Source: Paramarasmius palmivorus (taxonomy: Eukaryota; Basidiomycota; Agaricomycetes; Agaricales; Marasmiaceae). Taken from it: a DNA stretch of 64,000 bases. Below the pieces are notes generated by a model. It saw only the letters and a program-made list of their open reading frames with translations, was not told the DNA's origin and did no database searches. Positions 33,920-44,694 of the stretch are shown in pieces. How positions within the stretch are numbered: the stretch's first letter is position 1; each line of letters opens with the position of its first letter. Both the position numbers and the translations under genes were made by a program. Location of the stretch: the NCBI GenBank assembly GCA_037176845.1, contig JAYKXP010000016.1, forward strand, positions 776,951 to 840,950. The letters run 5' to 3'.

Positions 33920-36900
33920 ATTCGCATCGTTTTTTGATCCTTTTGAAATAGACGAGATTCGAATACCATGAAGAAGAATTCAAAATATCCTTAGGCTATC
34001 CGTGACCACCGAAGTCGCCTCGCGTCGCCTCTCTTCGAGTCAGACCACAGGCTTCCAATATTCATAGCCATTGCCTCCGTGACACGGGTATTTGGGGATA
34101 GGTTTAAGGTGCGTTGCATTGCTGTAAGCTGTCTTCTTAGAATTCACAATTTGAATCATATGTTCTTGAACCTTCCTTTCTCATACAGCTTCGATAACGA
34201 ACCGAGGGCCCACTACGAGACGCTGAGAACCACATGCCCTCTTCTTCCGCGATGTCAAACACCGCCTTTCTTTCGTTTCATGAAGCCTCTAAACCTTGGA
34301 TGACAAGCCCAGAATCACTGCGCTATTTTCGTTTGCCTCGTGTTTCTTCTCAAGTTAGGTATCTTGTCAAGATGGACTAGAACGGACGTCGAGAGCGCTC
34401 AGCATGACTACTGAGGCAGTTTCTTTCATGTCCGCTAGGGTCTCATCTGGTAACGTTGCGGTCGTTGGCAGGATCGACTCGGGGAGTTGAGGTCGGAATG
34501 AAGGGTGGAATGATCGTAGTTATCGGTGCTACAAGCTATCGGTGCCAAAGTGGGCTGACTGGCTACTCGGAGTGTTGAGGTCGGAATACAGATCCACGGA
34601 TTCATTGTTATGGGTTATGGAAGAATACGAGGTTAGAAGGCTTTGCCGGTCGACGAGACACTGCGCAAGAAGGGGTCTATTACAATAACGAATTAGTGAA
34701 TGGAAGAAAACCAAGGAACTTCTGAATTCGGGCTTTCTATGGCCGTATCTGTGTTCTTGCGGTAAGATTCGTTCTGGTTTGCTATCGTGAGGCGCTGAAC
34801 GTTGTAGGGGATACAGGACGCTCAAAAATTGACAAGACAGGCCCCACATCCCCGTCCCCTCGATTTCAATGCTACTGAAAGGGCAAAGGACTTACTTCGG
34901 CGCGAGCTCGTAATATCGAACGTCCCTTTACTCAGCTTTGCGCCCTTTCCCTGTTTCGATTCTACCTCCGAGGGCGGTCATTCCGAGCTGCTAGTGCCTC
35001 CGGACCTTCCTACATAGATAACGGCCAGCCATTGCCGTCATCTGCCTTTCACGAACGTTGTCATTTCGCGTATCTGAAAACGATGGGATTGCGTATGTTT
35101 ATACGCATCGTGGTTCGGTCAGAAGCTCATACCCATCGGTCATGTCGATAGTTTCTATGGGCAGACTGAATGGACCCTGAAAACAAGGAGATTTCGCTGT
35201 AAATTATAGACGTGGATCCTGCCATTGCTGTGTATGTTTGTATCAGTCTCCCTCTTTAATCTGACTGAAGATGACCTAGGTTTTGGCGAGAGGTTATTAT
35301 GCGGCTGGCTGGGCGTGTGACCAGAGTCTAAGCTCAAACGCGATCCACTCAATTGACTTGTATTTCTGGAGTGCCACGCATATGGAGATGTCTTTGTGTC
35401 TGTGTGGGGAGATGCGTGAGTTCCTTCATTAGTAGTATTGGTTCATGTGTTCACACCCTTTCGCTTCGGTGGTTTTTTGCGCGAATACGTTACAGGTTTC
35501 AGAGTTTAACCTGAAGCTACAGCAAGTTCTTGATGTCATGACTCGATAAGAATGGAAGACGGCGGTCCAATAGTCTGCTTTGAGGGTAGCGGGCCCCTTG
35601 TTGAACTGGCGTTCTGAATATTCATGTAATTGCGGACATGAGGGGAAGAACGCCGAAAAGCGCCAATATGTCACTCAGGATCTCAGTACGTATTCCCGTC
35701 AATGTATACGGTGAAGGTACGTTTCTGACATGTTCTTTCTTGGCTAGATCCAGTAGTGGGGAAAGTCTATCTCCTGATCTCCCAGGCGGTGAACGCAACA
35801 AAGAAGCATGCGCCCATCGTTCTGAGTTGCGCTACCTCAGCGTCGACATTCAACGCCCTATCTCGAGCTTCTCTTCCCGCCAGCTCAGTGACTTGGGGCG
35901 CTGACGCTCACCGCAGCGCTACAGTTATAACTCACGAGCGTCTTCGGCTGCTGTGCCTGCTGTTGTAATTGTAATTATCCATTGTCTCCTCAGCCAATCC
36001 CCTTCCGTTTCTTTGCATAGCCCCCTGGCCAGCCTGCTGGCACATCGTGGAAAACCACATCACTGGTTATGTCGTCAAGACGGGCTGCACGGCACGCTGA
36101 ATCGGGAAAACGCCGCTCCATATGCGTGCCACTTCGTCCAAGTTGGGCTTGAATACTCGTCACTGAATCTGCTTGTCACGCTCAATCAGTTCTGGGGTCC
36201 TTTGTTGTCAATAGGAGTTGAGTTGGTCGCTCTCTTGTGGTGCTTGTAATAGGGCGCAGTGCGGTGCAAGGTTCAGTACACTTAGGCTTTGATTAGGGTG
36301 TTTATGGGCTCACGTATTCCCCAGGATGCGTGGCCTGGAGGTCCGATTTTCAAATGCTGAAGAGTAACGATACGAAGTGCTCGGACAACGGTGAATACCC
36401 AACGGCCAGTCACGGCACCGGCTTTATTTGCTAGTTAGTCCGTTCCCATTAACACAATTTGGCCTCTCTGAGCTTTTTCGTTGCCAGATGTACTTACAGT
36501 AGCTGCCGGTGACTTTTACTCTTGACTGTTGATGGAGTGAGTATTCGGAGTTTGCCACAGTTTGACACGGCAAAATCCAACGGCACCGCTGGCTTCACCA
36601 ACGTATGTAGATCTTACTGACATCTTGATACTCCCGTCAGTGTCTGAACTGGATTTAGGAACCGCGGGAGAAGACGACCCCGCATAATTTTTGTGCGCTT
36701 CTTCAGCTTCATAGGCGAGTTTTTTTCTTTTATCCGTCCTAAGCGTTGCGCTGACGTACAGAGGCTAGAAAATGCCAATGTCTGTCGAGACCCTTTCGCC
36801 GAGTGCTATCATGTGTCAAAAAAGTACGCGTGCTTGTTGTTTACCACCGCGGCTTTAGTTCCTTGCTTTTCACACAGTGATATGAGCCTGGTCTGGCGGT

Positions 36901-37226
36901 AATCATCAAGTTTACACTTAGAATGGCAAGAGATGTCGTTCAGAGCAAGACGTAGATGTCGCTGGGCGTCCTGTTACATTGCTATCTTTATGGCTACTAC
37001 AGTCTTGCTCGCTTCGGGAGACCTGCACCGGCTTTCTATCAGGTGCTTCGCAGAAAAGGGATGAGCTTGGTATGGGAAGGATTGTCTCACGACATTACCA
37101 CGACACAAAAGACCAAGGTACGAATTAGGAACCAGATCTTCGCACCCTATGAGATACTGACTGTCACTTTCCCCACATTCATTTCGATAGGCTACGGTCC
37201 TTTTTTGCTCCCGTGGGTCGTCCCGC

Positions 37227-37244
37227 TGTATACATACAGTAGTG
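37227..37244 (+). repeat. 18-bp dispersed word TGTATACATACAGTAGTG, copy 2
   Basis: This is the same sequence and orientation as the word at 32,897, 259 bp upstream of the start codon of GATA gene B. Confidence 0.55.
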
Positions 37245-37454
37245 GTGTGATGTTTACCACTAGACCCTAGATTGAACTTTGCATCAAGTCGACATCATGT
37301 TTGATACTGCCTTCCGATTCAGCCAGAAAATACCACGGCGGAAAAGGCATGGAGATTTGAAAACGGTATCAGGGCGTTGAAGACATTTTTCGTTGCCTTC
37401 TAGTTTTTGGTTTCATCGACGTTACAGAATTGGAAGGAAAGATGTAACCGCCCG

Positions 37455-37462
37455 TTTATAAA
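37455..37462 (+). promoter_or_regulatory. TATA-like element of GATA gene B
   Basis: TTTATAAA lies 41 bp before the ATG at 37503, a plausible distance for a short 5' UTR in this genome. The assignment is by position only. Confidence 0.4.
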
Positions 37463-37502
37463 GCATTGGTGTCAGGGTTCAACTTCATATCCCACAGAAG
37501 CT

Positions 37503-38315
37503 ATGGCACAATATACCTCGTCATGGACAAACTCCCCTACACATCAAACTTCTTCGCCGTCTCATCCCCTGGTACATGGAACGCCACGACCAGACGTTTT
37601 GCAGACCCCCATAGGTCGGGACGATGCTCGGCGCGATGATGCTGCTGTGACCCTGTCATGGCCCGAGAAGTCATGGTCACAAAACACCGACTGGCCAAGT
37701 GCAACAGAGGGTGCCTCATATGTTGATTCGCACGGTGAACATTTCGTACAAACACCATATCCCGGGGGCCTTGGCGATAGTCCAAGCCAGCATGGAGATG
37801 GCGAGTATACTTCACTGTCGCCCCAACAGGAATCGGTTTATTATCAGCCACCACCACCATCCTACGATTATCACCCTCGAGGACCCCTTCGGTCATCGTC
37901 CTATCATGTTCCACGATACCATCCCGACCAGATGAACCCCTTCACCCCAACCCTGCGATCCTATCCTTCCCTTCCAAATATTCGATATACGGACGACGCC
38001 GCGGAAAAAGAGACGCCATTCTTGCGTCGTATATGCTTCAACTGCCGGATGACAGAGCCCCCATCATGGCGTAGATGCACGCTGAATCCGGGGAAAATTG
38101 TCTGCAACAAGTGCGGAATCTACGCTCGCACGCACGGCAGAACTCGCCCCCCACATTTTGACCAGATGCGGCCGGGTCGCAAATCGGCCAAGTCAAAAGG
38201 CGAATATAGCTCGAAGGATCAAAAAATCGGTGCTACAATCGAGCCATTTCGCATTGAAAAATGGGACATGAAGGAAGGCATGAAGGGTGAAAGGTCGATC
38301 AAAAGTCGGATTTGA
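37503..38315 (+). CDS. GATA-type zinc-finger transcription factor, copy B
   Basis: The ATG at 37503 opens a 270-aa intronless frame. Residues 1-165 are Ser/Pro/His/Asp-rich. The single GATA finger is at residues 178-204: CFNC, a 19-residue loop (RMTEPPSWRRCTLNPGKIV), CNKC, then GIYARTHGRTRP and a basic tail (RPGRKSAKSK). From the TDDAA stretch just before the finger to the Lys after it, I count 49 identical positions of 65 against copy A (24,706-25,851), so the two are clear paralogues. Outside this core they share only composition. The loop contains an extra Cys (WRRC) that copy A lacks. The protein should act in the nucleus on GATA sites; target pathway unknown. Copies A and B are transcribed away from each other. 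Confidence 0.85.
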   Translation: MAQYTSSWTNSPTHQTSSPSHPLVHGTPRPDVLQTPIGRDDARRDDAAVTLSWPEKSWSQNTDWPSATEGASYVDSHGEHFVQTPYPGGLGDSPSQHGDGEYTSLSPQQESVYYQPPPPSYDYHPRGPLRSSSYHVPRYHPDQMNPFTPTLRSYPSLPNIRYTDDAAEKETPFLRRICFNCRMTEPPSWRRCTLNPGKIVCNKCGIYARTHGRTRPPHFDQMRPGRKSAKSKGEYSSKDQKIGATIEPFRIEKWDMKEGMKGERSIKSRI

Positions 38316-39566
38316 CCTTTGGACGTTGAGTGGGTAAAATTGGTCGTTGTTTCCTGACCTGTACCTCGCGACTGGTTCGTAAATGGTTTCAGTTGTCTTC
38401 TCTATTTTTCCGGGCAGCTATTTATTCACTATTTATCGTTCCATCCAGAACTTGTATCCGATAGTCATCGTACTCGTCTACCCTTTGGTTGTACCCTTAT
38501 TATCACTTCAACAAAACTTGAAGAAATAGATCTGTATTACGCCACGGAGAAGCGCTATGTATCCGGCCCGCCTCGATCGCAACTGTGGGCAAAGGCGGGT
38601 GCAGTCTGATATTTCGGCCGTTAGCACTAGCAATTCAAGCATCCGTCATATAAACTAACGGACTGCTGATCTGCTATGCTGGAGATTCGATCATGGTTTG
38701 ATTTCGACTGTACCCAAGGTACAGAGAAGTACGACGGGATCGCATTGTTGACTCATCAACCACGCCATCCGTTGGCTGATTGCGGCCAGCTGAAATAGGA
38801 CATAAGTCCTGCAAATTTTGGATGCTGATAGTTTCTAGAACGAATCCTAATGGGACGTTATCGTAACGGAATTGTGACCATCAATATCCAGGAGACATTG
38901 GAAAAAGTTCCATGTTTCAAGTTATTCCACAACCAGTACATACTGTACTGCCGTCTGTCGTCATCCACTGATGAAGCTGCTTTCCTGGGCAGGTGCCTTG
39001 CCACGTCTCGTATGCCCTGAGAAGGCTGAAGAGAAGTGCCGGTAATCGTGGTAAAGGACCCTTAGCTATAGGTTGTACTGTAACTCAATATAGTCAGACA
39101 ATAACAGGACACTACAAGTTGATGATACGATGGTTCTTGAAACGTGGTCGAACTAGTTCTGTGGTCCTAGTGGCGCCGGATGTACTGATTGTACTGGAAC
39201 ATTAAGTGACCCAGAATTTGGCTCAATGCGATAAGGCTAGATTCGGTTTGAGAACTCGAAATGTTGGCGGAACTTTGCGACCGAGGGGTCAGGCCTTCAG
39301 GAAGTAGAATCGAGGTTCAGAGTAGAATCCGCCTCTGGTGGGTGAGAATGGAAAAGCCGAAGCCATCGATGACTGAGCAGTGGTTTAACGGCACCGAAAT
39401 ATTTCCAAGATTTTCCTTTCGCCCATTGTCTGAGATGGCCGGTCCATAACATGGATATGGCCAATGTCCAAGAAAAAATGGCGGTAAGGCGACGGTAAGG
39501 TGTGGAATCTTCAAGCGCCCAAACGGCGCTAACTGAGAGCGTGCACCTTCTCCTCTGACATCCTAC
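38316..39566. other. Intergenic spacer
   Basis: This holds the 3' UTR of GATA gene B and the promoter of the Dsc2-like gene. No further gene or repeat is visible. Confidence 0.5.
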
Positions 39567-40887
39567 ATGTCGTTTGAGAATGCGCCTTTTTCGAAAGGTA
39601 ATTTCCTTCATATATGAAGATTCATTCGGATAACGTATATTCCTGGTTCAGGCCTTGCGGTTGGGCTAGCTTTGACGTCCATAACTATCGGGCTATTCGA
39701 CGTGAAGCACTATTTTCATCTCCAGGTAAGAGTGTATCAATTATTCTGCTCTAGCAAGCTTACATATGCGAAAATTCTTAGGTTTTCCCTCATATTTCTC
39801 GATACTACCAGGCATGAGCTCATCTCTCGGTTTTGGCTGTCGCTCAACTCTGTCACAGTATTGGCGGCTGCTGACACACAATCTTGCGTTTTCCAGCTCC
39901 GGAGATCTGTTTTTGGCGGAGTTGATTCTTTGCAATGTCGGGGTTGTTATTGAGAGGCATTTCGGGACGCTGAAGTTTGCTGTGAGTCCTGCTTCTATGC
40001 TTTCCAGGCGGTTTTGAACCATTCTATGCAGTCATTCACCTTGGTGTCCACATTCCTCGCTGCCTTGCTTGAATTCGCCGTGCTCGTTCTATGTCACAAT
40101 CTCGGGCTTACGCATATACCAGCCGGACCTTCTGCATTGATCTTCAGTCTCTTGTACCAATATTCCCGGATTATTCCCCCAACATATGACTTCCGTATCT
40201 TCGGTGTTCCACTCAACAACAAAAGCTTCACATATCTACTTGCTGCTCAGGTGTGGATCCATACTTTTCTGGTACATATACGCCCATTTAACAATGAACC
40301 TACGCAGCTTGCCCTTGGTCGCTTGCCAGGTTCAGCAGCAGCAGCCGGGATTGGCATTGTTGCAGGCCAGATTTACCGTTCGGACATCATACCTCTGAAA
40401 ACTTATCGCATAACACCGTCTGTCAGCAACTTCTCAAAACGCTTTCTCCTACCAGTTGTTGGCTCTCTACGTCCTCCACGTCGGACTAATCTCGCCTTTC
40501 CACAACGAAGGGCGAATCCGCTTGAAGCATCTCAGACGGAAGAGGTGGTCACAACCGCAAGACCTGGACCCGGTACGACTACCTCACGCTTACGAACGGC
40601 AGCTCGTCCTAGTGCAGAATCCAGGGCATCAGTCGTGCGAGAGTGGGTCCATGGTTTGACGGGCAGGGGAGATGGAACCACTCCTGGCCTCAGAATTCCT
40701 GCGGAGGCCGAGATAACACAATTGACGAATATGTTTCCTGACATCCCACGAGAAGCTGTCATTGGAGCTCTACAGCGAAGGTCCGTTTGCTTTTCATAGA
40801 CAGGGCTGTCGGGCTGTTTAGGCTGATCTCGTGTGCAGTGCAAATGCCGAGAGTGCAGTGGAGACTCTTCTGAGCTCACAGAGATGA
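39567..40887 (+). CDS. dsc2: Dsc2/UBAC2-like rhomboid pseudoprotease with C-terminal UBA/CUE domain
   Basis: Six exons (39567-39597, 39652-39725, 39782-39811, 39859-39981, 40032-40780, 40839-40887) give 351 aa. The N-terminal two thirds form a rhomboid-like membrane domain (KHYFHLQVFPHISRYYQYWR, LTHNLAF, ELILCNVGVVIERHFGT). A GPSA motif sits at residues 118-121 where active rhomboids have GxSG; I see no clear catalytic His, so it is probably a pseudoprotease. After a basic Arg/Pro linker comes a CUE/UBA-type domain (about 311-351) with MFPDIPREAVIGALQ and AVETLL. This layout matches Dsc2/UBAC2, part of an ER/Golgi ubiquitin ligase that in fungi activates SREBP; the role is from family knowledge. 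Intron 39812-39858 has a GC donor. The stop lies 89 bp from that of eIF3d, on the opposite strand. Confidence 0.8.
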
Positions 40888-40976
40888 CATGGCTTCTCTG
40901 TCGAAAGTAATGGCACCGTGTACAAGTACATAATACAGTATCGAATACCAGGGAATCTCGACCGCCTGTCAAGTTT

Positions 40977-43101
40977 TCATGCTGTGGAGTCGGCATGTTC
41001 CTCTTCAAAACCTTCCCCTTCTTCGTCTTGTTCAGTGAATGTTCCAGGTGGTATAGCATATAGACGAATAACCGGCTAAATGAGTCGAGTCAGTTCAGGT
41101 CTCAACTCGCTACTGCTTTGGCGTGACAGATGAAGTGGCAGATAGATGGTGAAAGTGATGGGGGGAAATGTGGAAGGATTCTGCTTACCCTGTTAGGATC
41201 CTTGACCAAAACATATTTACCCTCTGGCATTTTCATGCACATATCGGTGACGGTCCTGACAATACCCCATCCATTGGCCAAGGACACATTCAACTGGGCT
41301 GCAAAGTCCGTGGGCCGCATGGATGCAGTGCTCAGAATGACATGGCGTGTGTTGTCGCGAGGGTTCGCGCGAGAGATATATCTGGTAAACACACATTTGC
41401 GGGAGAAGTTAATTGAAGAAAGTGACGAAAATCGAATCAATACCCATGCTACCCCAAAATAACAGATAACGTACCCAATCTTCATCAAGTCCGCACCAGC
41501 AAGAATACTTTGAACCGCCCATTTGGCTAGTTTACAGCTGTTGTTCTTCATTTCCGTGGCAACAACGGCACCGCGTTGAGCATCGAGCTTGGTTCTCCAA
41601 TCTGGGGCTCCGCCAGCTCCCTGAGCTCTGGGATCGAACTCGTTCAGTGCTCGGATGGTTACCAAACCTTGTCCTTCGCGAGGGCTTCCAGCACCGGGGA
41701 TGTAAGCATCAACCTCTGTTCGAACACAAATTTTGACGTCCTCATCCTCCGTGATACCCAAGTCAAAGACACGGTATCTATAGCCGCATGATGCGAGAGG
41801 ATCGGTCTCTTCCGGTCCATAGAATGGGTTGGGATGAGCGAAATCAACAGCTGGTGGTGGAGGGTTCTCGATAACGGTTTGGAAACCGAAGTTTTGGTTG
41901 ATGTAAGTGGCTTCGAGGGATAAAGATGTCGCCGAGTTGATCGAGGGACCTTCTGGCGCCTTCTCGTTCGGGTTGTTGGGGTTTGGTGGTGGAGGATCTT
42001 GAGGGGGGTCAGACGCATTTTCATTCACCGTAACGGTGTCGAATGGTCCACCGTCTCTCTTATCGAAATAAAGATTGTTTCCCTCACGAATGATTACAAT
42101 GTCCCAAGGATAAACAGATCTCGGAGCGCACATAAGAACGCTAAGAATACCATCAGTGGTGTACACAGTGGCGGTACTCTTGCTGGCAAGCTATTTTCGA
42201 GAGATTAGTATCTATTGAGTGCTCAAACTTGGGCCGGCATACCTGTTGAATGACTGGATCATCAGAGGTCGTTGTGTTGTATTTGATACGATCTTGGGGT
42301 ACCAACGGCTTTTCCGTTTTGGTAGTGACACGATCATAAGTCTTGTCGTATGGATAGACCTTTCCGTAGGTATCCCTAAAGAGATATGTTAGATTTAGAC
42401 GAACGGAGCATCATTACAATACTAACAGATCTTCTGGCTCGTCGACTTCCAATCGTAGCTTAGCCAAACGATGGAATTCGATCTCTTCAAGCATAGACCA
42501 TTGGGGAGATATGACAACCGAGGATTCGCGCGTCCGAGTACCCTTCATAGAAAGTAGACATGAGGAAGCGAACCTAATTTTTTTTCTGGTGAGGGCTGAC
42601 CTTGTCCCAATCTCTCCAACCTTTCCTCCCACCTCTTTGAACGTTGCTTCGTCCTGAGGTGAATCCACCACGTCCACGCTGAGCACCTCCTCGTCCAGTA
42701 TAGTTTGCAGCGCCCCCTCTGGCACCACCTCGTCCACGAGTAAAGCCACCTGTTTTTCTAGCGGGCGCAGCCTTGTTATCCACAAGGGAGAACGATGACT
42801 CGTCTTCTACATGGAAATATGCGAAAGCACTAGCAGTGCCGCTTCCAAATGCCTGGGCACCTTCCCTTCTCCTTCCACCTGGACCAGTACGGGTTCCCTG
42901 AGTCACTGGAAGACCCACGGCAGTTTGGCGTCCGTCACTTGTTGTTTCGTTCCAGTCAGCGAATCGACCAAGTTTATCGGATTTTGAGTAGGGTGCGTAT
43001 GGGATGTCCTTGAACCTGGATTGATCTGGTAGATTTGAAGATGATGGTCCCCATCCTCCATCGGGATTGTCGCGAATTGGCGGTAAGGAGAAAGAAGGCA
43101 T
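40977..43101 (-). CDS. eIF3d: Eukaryotic translation initiation factor 3 subunit D
   Basis: Six exons (43101-42601, 42542-42427, 42375-42243, 42190-41475, 41381-41189, 41075-40977) join in phase to 585 aa, the usual fungal length. The start reads [19 protein letters not shown], followed by [17 protein letters not shown], both hallmarks of eIF3d. An RGG-rich stretch lies at about 117-163. The central part carries [19 protein letters not shown] and the cap-binding-type domain ([20 protein letters not shown]). Near the C-terminus are [26 protein letters not shown] and an acidic tail ([10 protein letters not shown]). eIF3d is a peripheral eIF3 subunit that can bind the mRNA cap; S. pombe Moe1 is the orthologue. 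The donor of intron 1 is GTCAGC; the others are standard. Confidence 0.95.
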
Positions 43102-43202
43102 TTTGAGCTACTAGGCAAGCAGACGAGCACGGGAGAAAAAATTCTTCACAACGTCCAGACCGTGAGAAATATTTTCCTCATTCTTCTTGGCTGTTGAACA
43201 CG
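43102..43202. promoter_or_regulatory. Shared divergent promoter of eIF3d and IST3
   Basis: Only 101 bp separate the two start codons on opposite strands, so both 5' UTRs and core promoters must lie here or overlap the genes. It includes a poly-A stretch and pyrimidine-rich parts but no TATA box. Co-expression of a translation and a splicing factor is plausible. Confidence 0.6.
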
Positions 43203-44326
43203 ATGAAGTGAGTGCTTTTGCCTTTCTGTTTCTCCGAAAGTCGCTAACTGGCCATGGAATGCGTATAGTGTTGTAAAGGAAATCAACCGAATCAATGAAG
43301 CTGAACTCAAACTTGGAGGTACAGGGTCATGGCACGACGAATATAAGGATTCTGCCCGGATCTTCGTTGGAGGACTTCATTTCGAGCTGACTGAGGGGGA
43401 TGTTATAACAATATTTTCCCAGTAAGCTTTGTTTTCATGCGCTCAAATGGTTGATGTGCATGCTCGTATTACAGATACGGTGAAATCATGGACATACATA
43501 TGCCTCGAGACAAAGAAACGGGCAAACCAAAGGGCTTTGCGTTCCTCATGTATGAAGACCAACGTTCTACAATTCTGGCTGTCGACAATCTCAACGGAGC
43601 CAAGGTATTAGAGAGGACACTACGTGTTGATCATGTCAAGCAATACCGACAGCCACGAACCAAGGGTGAAGATGGAGAATGGATCGAACCCGAAGAAGAA
43701 AACTTCAATGCACGCCCCGAGATGGTTATAGGTCTGTTATGGTTACATTAATTTCCGTCTGCCCCCTTGCTGAAGCTGAAATAGATGAGGGTGAAGCATC
43801 AGATGACTCTTCAGCATCGTCTGGCCCGGAGATTGACCCAGAGGACCCTATGCGGGATTACCTCCTCGAAAAACGTAGGGAGGAGAAGGCAAAGAAGAAG
43901 TCGAAGAAGTCGAAGTCGAAGGGCAAACATAAAGACGAGACCCCAGAGGAAAGACGGGCTAGGAAGGAAAGAAAACGAGAGAAGAAGGCGAAAAAGGAAA
44001 AGAAGAAGTCTGAGGGTGTAAAGGGTGTTGAAGCACTTTTGGCTTCTATTGGCGGACGAGAAGGTGCAGGACCTAGCGAATCACGTAGGAAAGACGAGCG
44101 TTCTCTCAGCAGATCGCCGAGACGTTCAGTGAGCCCCAGGAGAAGGCACTATTCTCGGAGCAGGTCGCCTCCACCTAGGAGAGATTATAATGCTCGTAGT
44201 AGGTCTCCGCAAAGGAGACCCAGCGAATATTCTCGCGGACGACCACCGTCTGATGTTGATGACAGGTATAGGCGCCACTCAGCTGACGACAGAGACGACC
44301 GGAGAGCAGATAGGCATAGAAATTGA
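43203..44326 (+). CDS. IST3: RRM protein Ist3/Snu17/RBMX2, RES complex and U2 snRNP
   Basis: Four exons (43203-43207, 43269-43421, 43475-43731, 43785-44326) give 318 aa. The first exon is only 5 nt (ATG AA); the conserved start MNVVKEINRINEAEL supports it. One RRM covers about residues 31-110, with RNP2 IFVGGL (33-38) and RNP1 KGFAFLMY (72-79). After it comes the motif WIEPEEENFNARPEMV, where family members bind partners. The C-terminal half is Lys/Glu- and then Arg/Ser-rich (RSRSPPPRR type), longer than the yeast protein and typical of basidiomycete and animal RBMX2. With Bud13 and Pml1 this protein forms the RES complex, which promotes splicing and nuclear retention of pre-mRNA. Intron 3 has a GTCTGT donor. 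Confidence 0.93.
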
Positions 44327-44694
44327 ATGTGTAACTGTTCGGTATCAGGGATCTTTTCGACGTTATGCGACGAGTAATGCTATATACTTATGACGAGTAG
44401 GCCTGTGGTGCGCCTCTACGTGAGAAACGTGTGGCCATAAATAAGGTAACGGCGATCCCCAATTCTCTTCTTTCAACCACCATCACTAGTTCTGCTACTA
44501 CTAAGGCTTCTGTCTCGGTGAGCATACCTATCTATTTCTCCGTCTCTTCGTTAGCTCATTCATATCTTAGGCGGCTCGTACTCACTACGAGTTCACGACA
44601 AGCGACGCGTTTACAGTCTTTACACACGCTCTTTCATCCAAAACACCTATCCTCGAGATCTTATCGATTTCTTTGTCTAGAAAGTCGATCATGA
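44327..44694. other. Spacer before the beta-helix gene, with a possible 5' UTR intron
   Basis: A GTGAGC donor at 44,518 and a CTTAG acceptor near 44,570 could frame an intron of about 53 nt in the leader of the next gene, and TTTGTCTAG at 44,672-44,680 is another acceptor-like site. The only ATG close to the gene is at 44,691 and it is out of frame. Confidence 0.3.

Larger units (their letters stand above)
33920..37502. other. Intergenic DNA upstream of GATA gene B
   Basis: I see no convincing gene. The last few hundred bases carry the promoter of GATA gene B and the second copy of the 18-bp word (37,227-37,244). Confidence 0.45.

Noticed and set aside
35668..35967. Spliced frame joining 35,668-35,717 and 35,749-35,967
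   Set aside because: It needs a 31-nt intron, shorter than any convincing intron here, and the product has no recognisable family.
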